A stretch of DNA of 64,000 bases from Prosapia bicincta (Eukaryota > Arthropoda > Insecta > Hemiptera > Cercopidae). Both the position numbers and the translations under genes were made by a program. The stretch lies in contig JBAIZL010000007.1 in NCBI GenBank assembly GCA_036971475.1, positions 34,798,002-34,862,001 on the forward strand, read 5' to 3'. The stretch's first letter is position 1, and the number at the start of each line of letters is the position of its first letter. This document shows, in pieces, positions 59,359 to 64,000 of this stretch. The notes beneath the pieces were generated by a model that saw only the letters and a list, made by a program, of their open reading frames with translations, made no database searches and was not told the origin of the DNA.

Positions 59359-60454
59359 AATTTACCTCAGTTTACTTTTCAATAAAATTATGTTTTTAGC
59401 TTTATTAATTAAAGCGAAATACTAGCCTTCCCAATAATTTCTGTTTGGAATTATCAGTCTGCCCCTGGAACTGAAGTGGCTTGCAGACAAATTTCCTAAA
59501 ACCAATTTAACCATTTTTTCAGTAATTTTCACAAAAATAATTAATTTTGTAACATCATCTATGCAATAAGTATTATAATTTAAAAAATTACTACATATAC
59601 TACACAATCTATTAAAATAAAACATTGAATACTTTCTATAGCAGATCAGAAACTACTCATATAAAACTTTGCCTTAGGCCATATAAAGCCTGAGGAATGT
59701 TTGATCCCTACAAAGAAAAAAAATTAAATCAATCTCCCAAATAGGTCTGTTATAAAATTTAATAGGAGATTAGTGGAGTTATCTAATGTTGAAGTTTGTG
59801 TGTGTGTATGTATATATATATTTAGGTTAGGTTTGGTTGGTAAAGATTATTTAAATTTTTTGGACTAGGAGACTGACAGACTTACCTTGGTAACAGTCCA
59901 CTCTGTAGTCTTGAAATAGAAACACATAAAAGCACTTAAACAATGATATATTTCAACCACACAGTGGTCTTTGTCAATCAAAGAGAAAACACAAAAAGAA
60001 ATACGAGAGAATGAAATAAAATAACTATATATATATTGTAACATCAATACCGTCGTTCACCTTTTTGTCGTTATTGAGGTTTAGTCATTCTTTCCCCCTA
60101 ACTGCCAATTAGAATCAGTTTTACTTGATAAAATTATCAGTATCAAAAGAAAACGACCATGGGAAAAAATGAAAATAATTAATCAGAAAGTTCAATTGAA
60201 GTTTTCAAAACTTGAATCAGTTCCTCTGAAAATTCTCATATGTTCAGAGAGTTTATGCAGAATTTCCATCTTGTATGAATGGAAATGAAGATAGATGTAG
60301 AGAATTTGGCTTACAGAAAGTCCAAGGTCTTGCGTATCTTTGTGTACAGAACAACATGAAGATCACAGAAAGGAAAGTCATACTCTCAGTTTGTCTGAAA
60401 TTATTAGCCCAAAGTAACAATTGATTTACTTTGGGAGAGAGCTAAATGAATAAT
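59359..60454. other. Intron, nothing recognised
   Basis: A short GT/TA microsatellite at 59800-59820. No genes. Confidence 0.5.
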
Positions 60455-61310
60455 ATATTAATCACTTAAACAATAGTTTATGACTATCCGAACTTTAAAT
60501 TTTGTAAATTTTTTAAAACTTACTGAGACAGGACGTTTTCTATCGCTATGTGCCGTTGCATACACAAATGGATACAACACCACACTAATAAACAAACTAT
60601 GGTACAAAATACAAAAAAACACTAAAATTAACATTACAGACAGGGAAAACAAATATATCACATTACCATACATAAATAAAACAACAAACAAAATAGCCCG
60701 TAAATTTCAAAAAATAGGATACAAAATAGCATAGAAAACTAATAACAAGTTACAATACAAAATACAACACAACACCAACAACAAGGATAAACTATAAGCA
60801 CCAGACGTATACAAACTGAACTGCGACGAATGTAACAAATTCTACATTAGACAAACAGGTTGCAGCTTTAAACAAAGAGCCGAGGAATACAAACAGAACA
60901 CCAACTCAACATTTTACAATCACATAAAAGAAACAGGACACAAATACACAGACATTTACCATAACCTAGAAATCCTACACATCAACAAAAAAGGACCACA
61001 TCTCAACACACTAGAACAATATGAAATTTACAGACACACAAAAACAAAAAGTACAAACATATTAAACGAACAAACACAATACAAATCACACATACTATTT
61101 GATACTATCGAAAACCTACCTTTAAAACCGTCACTGCTTGACCCAATATCTCCAAGCAGAGGACACTGATGAAGATCGGCACATAGTGATCGAAAACGTT
61201 CTGTCTCAGTAAGTTTTAACAAATTTACTAAATATAAAGTTCGGATAGTCATAAACTATTGTTTAAGTGATTAATAAGATTCACCGAACGTAATGGACTA
61301 CAAAATTCAA
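60455..61310 (+). mobile_element. PLE family E, inverted short terminus plus decayed 3' half
   Basis: Left: about 97 bp of the terminus on the minus strand (60455-60551), cut inside the hammerhead stem II. Right: plus-strand coding remnant 60552-61168, in one frame with stops at about 60733 and 60796. The GIY-YIG domain is damaged (DVYKLNCDEC, FYIRQTGCSF: Gly to Asp and YIG to YIR). It ends with the intact terminus and the tail ttcaccgaacgtaatggac. Confidence 0.8.
61161..61206 (+). ncRNA. Hammerhead-ribozyme-like motif, family E copy 3 (best copy)
   Basis: GGACA (61161-61165) / CTGATGA (61166-61172) / A / GATCG-loop-TGATC stem II (74-91) / GAA (61192-61194) / AACGTT / C (61201) / TGTCT (61202-61206). 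Stem I has 5 pairs (one G-U), stem II 5 pairs (one G-U), stem III 2 pairs with a CG loop. All conserved core bases are present; one extra A lies between A9 and stem II. Confidence 0.65.
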
Positions 61311-61989
61311 GAATAATATATATACATAATAACTTTCACAACATATTTCACCATCTTCCAATACATATTTCCAACTTTGTTAAATATCCCTCTTCTGAGA
61401 GATTTGTTTCTCTCATCGGCTTTTAAGCTTTCTGGTACAGGTTTATTCAAAACTGATAGTAGAGCATTTTTCTTGCCAATTTTCAAATCTTGTTCATCAT
61501 AGATTTATGTATAGAACAACCGGTGCTATCTGCAAGTGCAACGATTAAACAATTGGAAGATGATAAACTTATAACAACAGACAAACCATTTTCAAGAATG
61601 CATACATGGCGCAACAATAAAGGGCTTGGGTATAGATGAAAAATACAAAAAAAAACTGCTGTATATCATTACTGTAATCATTAGAAATAAAGAATAAAAC
61701 AAGACATGAAGCGAAAAAACATAAACAAGAAGAATAATTAATTATACCTTAAATGGGTACCAACAAAACACAAGAAGATTAAATATACAAAAATACAAGA
61801 TTAAAAATATATAGTTATAACTTCTACAGTTTTGATGAACATTTCATGTAAATAAAATTAATACTTAATATTGTTCAAGCTCTAAAAGTGTTTATTTAAA
61901 ATTATTTTTTTTAGTTTATATTTTTTAAATAATTTTTTACCTAAGAAACTACACAAAAGAAATAATACAAAAAAGGGAATGATTCTTAC
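61311..61989. other. Intron, nothing recognised
   Basis: AT-rich. Confidence 0.5.
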
Positions 61990-62030
61990 CAAAACTATTT
62001 CCAAATGGAAATTGCGGTGTCTTATTTTGC
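61990..62030 (-). CDS. Candidate host micro-exon, 41 bp
   Basis: The acceptor is taatgtttcag and the donor TTTTG|GTAAGA, both good. In the phase needed to join 56227 it reads QNKTPQFPFGNSF. The upstream exon is not seen within the window. Confidence 0.45.
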
Positions 62031-63329
62031 CTGAAACATTAAAAATTAATTTTGATATCAAACCGATTATTATGTTTTTTTAGACATGAAATTGTAAAAA
62101 GTATTAATTTGGGTTTTGAAAAATATTTTTTAAGTAAAAGAAATAGTATTATACAAAGCTTATTTCAAAGAAAAAAGTCTGAAAATATCTTGATCCCTCT
62201 AACCTGAAATTAACGAGACTGAACTGCCTAAATACTTTTAATGTCTTATCAAGGAATTTTTCTAACCATGCAATACAAAAGTAACATATAGGTATATAAA
62301 AGATACAAAAATTGGAAAATAGACAAAAAGAACATATAGGACAGTTTAAAAAAATAATAAAACCCCAACTAGATAAAAAAGACATGATTTTATGGATTTA
62401 TTTACACCAAATCATCAAATAGTAAACTAGAAAAGAAAATGTCCTCTCCTTGGAATAACATACTAATCTTTTAAACAATGGTAAATATTAAGAAATTTTT
62501 TTATTGCATTTTAACCCTGCAACTGATAATGCTACAATCCTACAGTTATGGATTTCATTTGGGATTTGTGCAACACATATATAAAAAAATTGATAATGCA
62601 TAACATAAGTCAAATATAATGCTTGGGTTAAAATAAAATTATAGCCTATAATTATTTTAATTCTCAATAAAATAATTGAGAAAAACAATATAATAAATTA
62701 AGTTTTGGATAAATTAAGCATAGGGATTATGTTTTGTAGAATTGGAAACTTTGTAATTTTTCAAAAGTTTTTTTCACCTTACAAAATTTGTAATTTTTAA
62801 ACCACTATAGTTAGTAACCAAATAGTAAATACACAAAATATGCACAATTTTACAATGAGCCAACAATGCCATTCATTAAAAGATTAATGATAACAAAGAT
62901 TTGTTGTTAAACTTATGATGAAAGACCAGAAAACAAACTACAGAATGGCAAATTACCGTTGAATAATGCAAAAGGTATTAAACCAAACTTGGTTTTTAAT
63001 AAAACTTTTGCATAGCTTTACATATCTTGCTGATCTTAACAAATATCATGCAGTATTTACGCAGTTTTTCACAAACACATTACACTTGAGCTAGGTAGAC
63101 AAGATGCAGGGACGGTGTAACCGAAGGGAATAAATAGTTTAATAAAAAAAGTTATAATGAATATCAACTTGTCTTAAAACTACATTACAAGTAACTAAAG
63201 TATGCAATTAATATCACACATAACATATTTTGTAGACTTTTGAATTACCACTAAGCAGTTAGCAAGATCTATTTCATGTCTTTATGAATATGTGATATTA
63301 CAGCATGATTAAAAATAAAAGAAATTGCC
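62031..63329. other. Intron, nothing recognised
   Basis: AT-rich; small minus frames (62149-62688) lack coding character. Confidence 0.45.
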
Positions 63330-64000
63330 TGATGTAATCGTCTTGAATTCACTGATTAAACTATATTTAAAAAGTACTAAACTAAGTGTAATGGCTTACT
63401 TGCTGATGCGTTTCAAAACATTCATTCCTTTTACGAAGATAACCCTCTACTGGGGGCATAGATCGGTACAAAGTCTGTAACGGGATGGATTTATGACTGT
63501 GGAATGGGGTGGGTTATTTCGGTTGTGTGTCATGTAATGGAAAAGGCGGTTTGCTTCAAAATGTGTGTGATCATTTAATATGTTTTCTTTTTATCTGTTG
63601 CATAGTGTTTGTATATCTCGTATTTTTCTAAGGTTATTAGTTTTTTACTTTGTTTTAATGTGGGTAGAATAATTTAAATTAGTATGTACGTCCGCGTGTG
63701 TGTGTGTTGCGTGTTTTTTAGGTGTTTTACGAAGCTGGATTTTGGGTTTGTTTGTTTTCTTTAGTTAATGTGTTCTTCGAAGCGTGTATAGAATGACCTG
63801 ACGGTTTGGCCAATGTAATAGCTGGGACAATCGTTATATGGTAATTTGTAAATACCTGAGAGTTTGTATTTGTCAGTTTGTTTTTGAAAAGGTGTGTGCT
63901 GTCTGAAAGTGTTTGTTGTTTTGTATGATAATTGGTAATGGAGTTTTTTGAATGTGGAGGCTATTTTGTGTGTGTCTTTGCTGTGGTAGGTGAGAGATAT
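63330..64000 (-). mobile_element. PLE family C 3' end, continues beyond the window
   Basis: The terminus at 63340-63460 (cttgaattcactgattaaac ... gctgatgcgtttcaaaac ... ccctctact) is followed on the minus strand by a PLE coding remnant. Near 63780-63860 it reads Y-x-LPYN-DCPSYYIGQTVRSF, the GIY-YIG endonuclease with YIGQT intact. This identifies the coding family behind all the family C solo termini. Stops are present, so probably inactive. Confidence 0.75.

Overview
The window is AT-rich, intron- and transposon-dominated eukaryotic DNA. The element set is EN+ Penelope-like retroelements (PLEs), an R1-like LINE, jockey/I-like and RTE-like LINE remnants, piggyBac, pogo/Tigger and mariner elements. 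With interspersed GGTTAGGTT strings, this suggests an arthropod, probably an insect. The species cannot be fixed from the sequence.

Host gene: I see one large minus-strand gene (or two adjacent ones) running across the whole window. Nine downstream exons at 31702-30786, 28511-28422, 22884-22827, 18073-17946, 14183-13815, 13244-13172, 10267-10184, 1923-1865 and 549-<1 join with agreeing reading phase at every junction. Five more candidate exons lie upstream, at 62030-61990, 56227-56154, 55632-55387, 53936-53847 and 44812-44623, and these also have agreeing phases. The product would be a Ser/Asn/Lys-rich, probably nuclear protein with an 18-residue basic repeat near its C-terminal side. I do not recognise the family. 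Essentially everything else in the window is intron filled with repeats.

Mobile DNA from left to right: a 27-bp palindromic satellite (0.8-1.4 kb); a TTAA-flanked element (3.4-5.2 kb) and a TTAA MITE (5.4-6.0 kb); a satellite grown from a PLE terminus (6.6-8.2 kb); small inverted PLE-terminus units (8.4, 9.2-9.7, 12.8-13.0, 22.1-22.3, 31.9-32.6, 45.0-45.2 and 49.9-50.5 kb); an 18-copy 98-bp satellite with higher-order structure (14.3-16.1 kb); a pogo-like MITE (16.3-17.4 kb); a near-perfect palindrome of about 4 kb with 1.8-kb arms (23.3-27.4 kb); and a piggyBac element (38.6-44.6 kb) with an inverted PLE pair nested inside it. Further right are a PLE interrupted by an R1-like LINE (45.8-49.8 kb), jockey-like RT remnants (51.8-55.0 kb), an internally deleted mariner (58.6-59.4 kb) and further PLE copies to the right edge.

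The most distinctive theme is the PLEs. At least seven terminus families, here called A to G, are present, mostly as inverted head-to-head pairs. Three of them (E, F, G) carry recognisable hammerhead-ribozyme cores, all with the same one-nucleotide insertion before stem II. Families A and B keep a reduced version of this structure. Two tandem arrays appear to have been amplified from PLE 3' termini.
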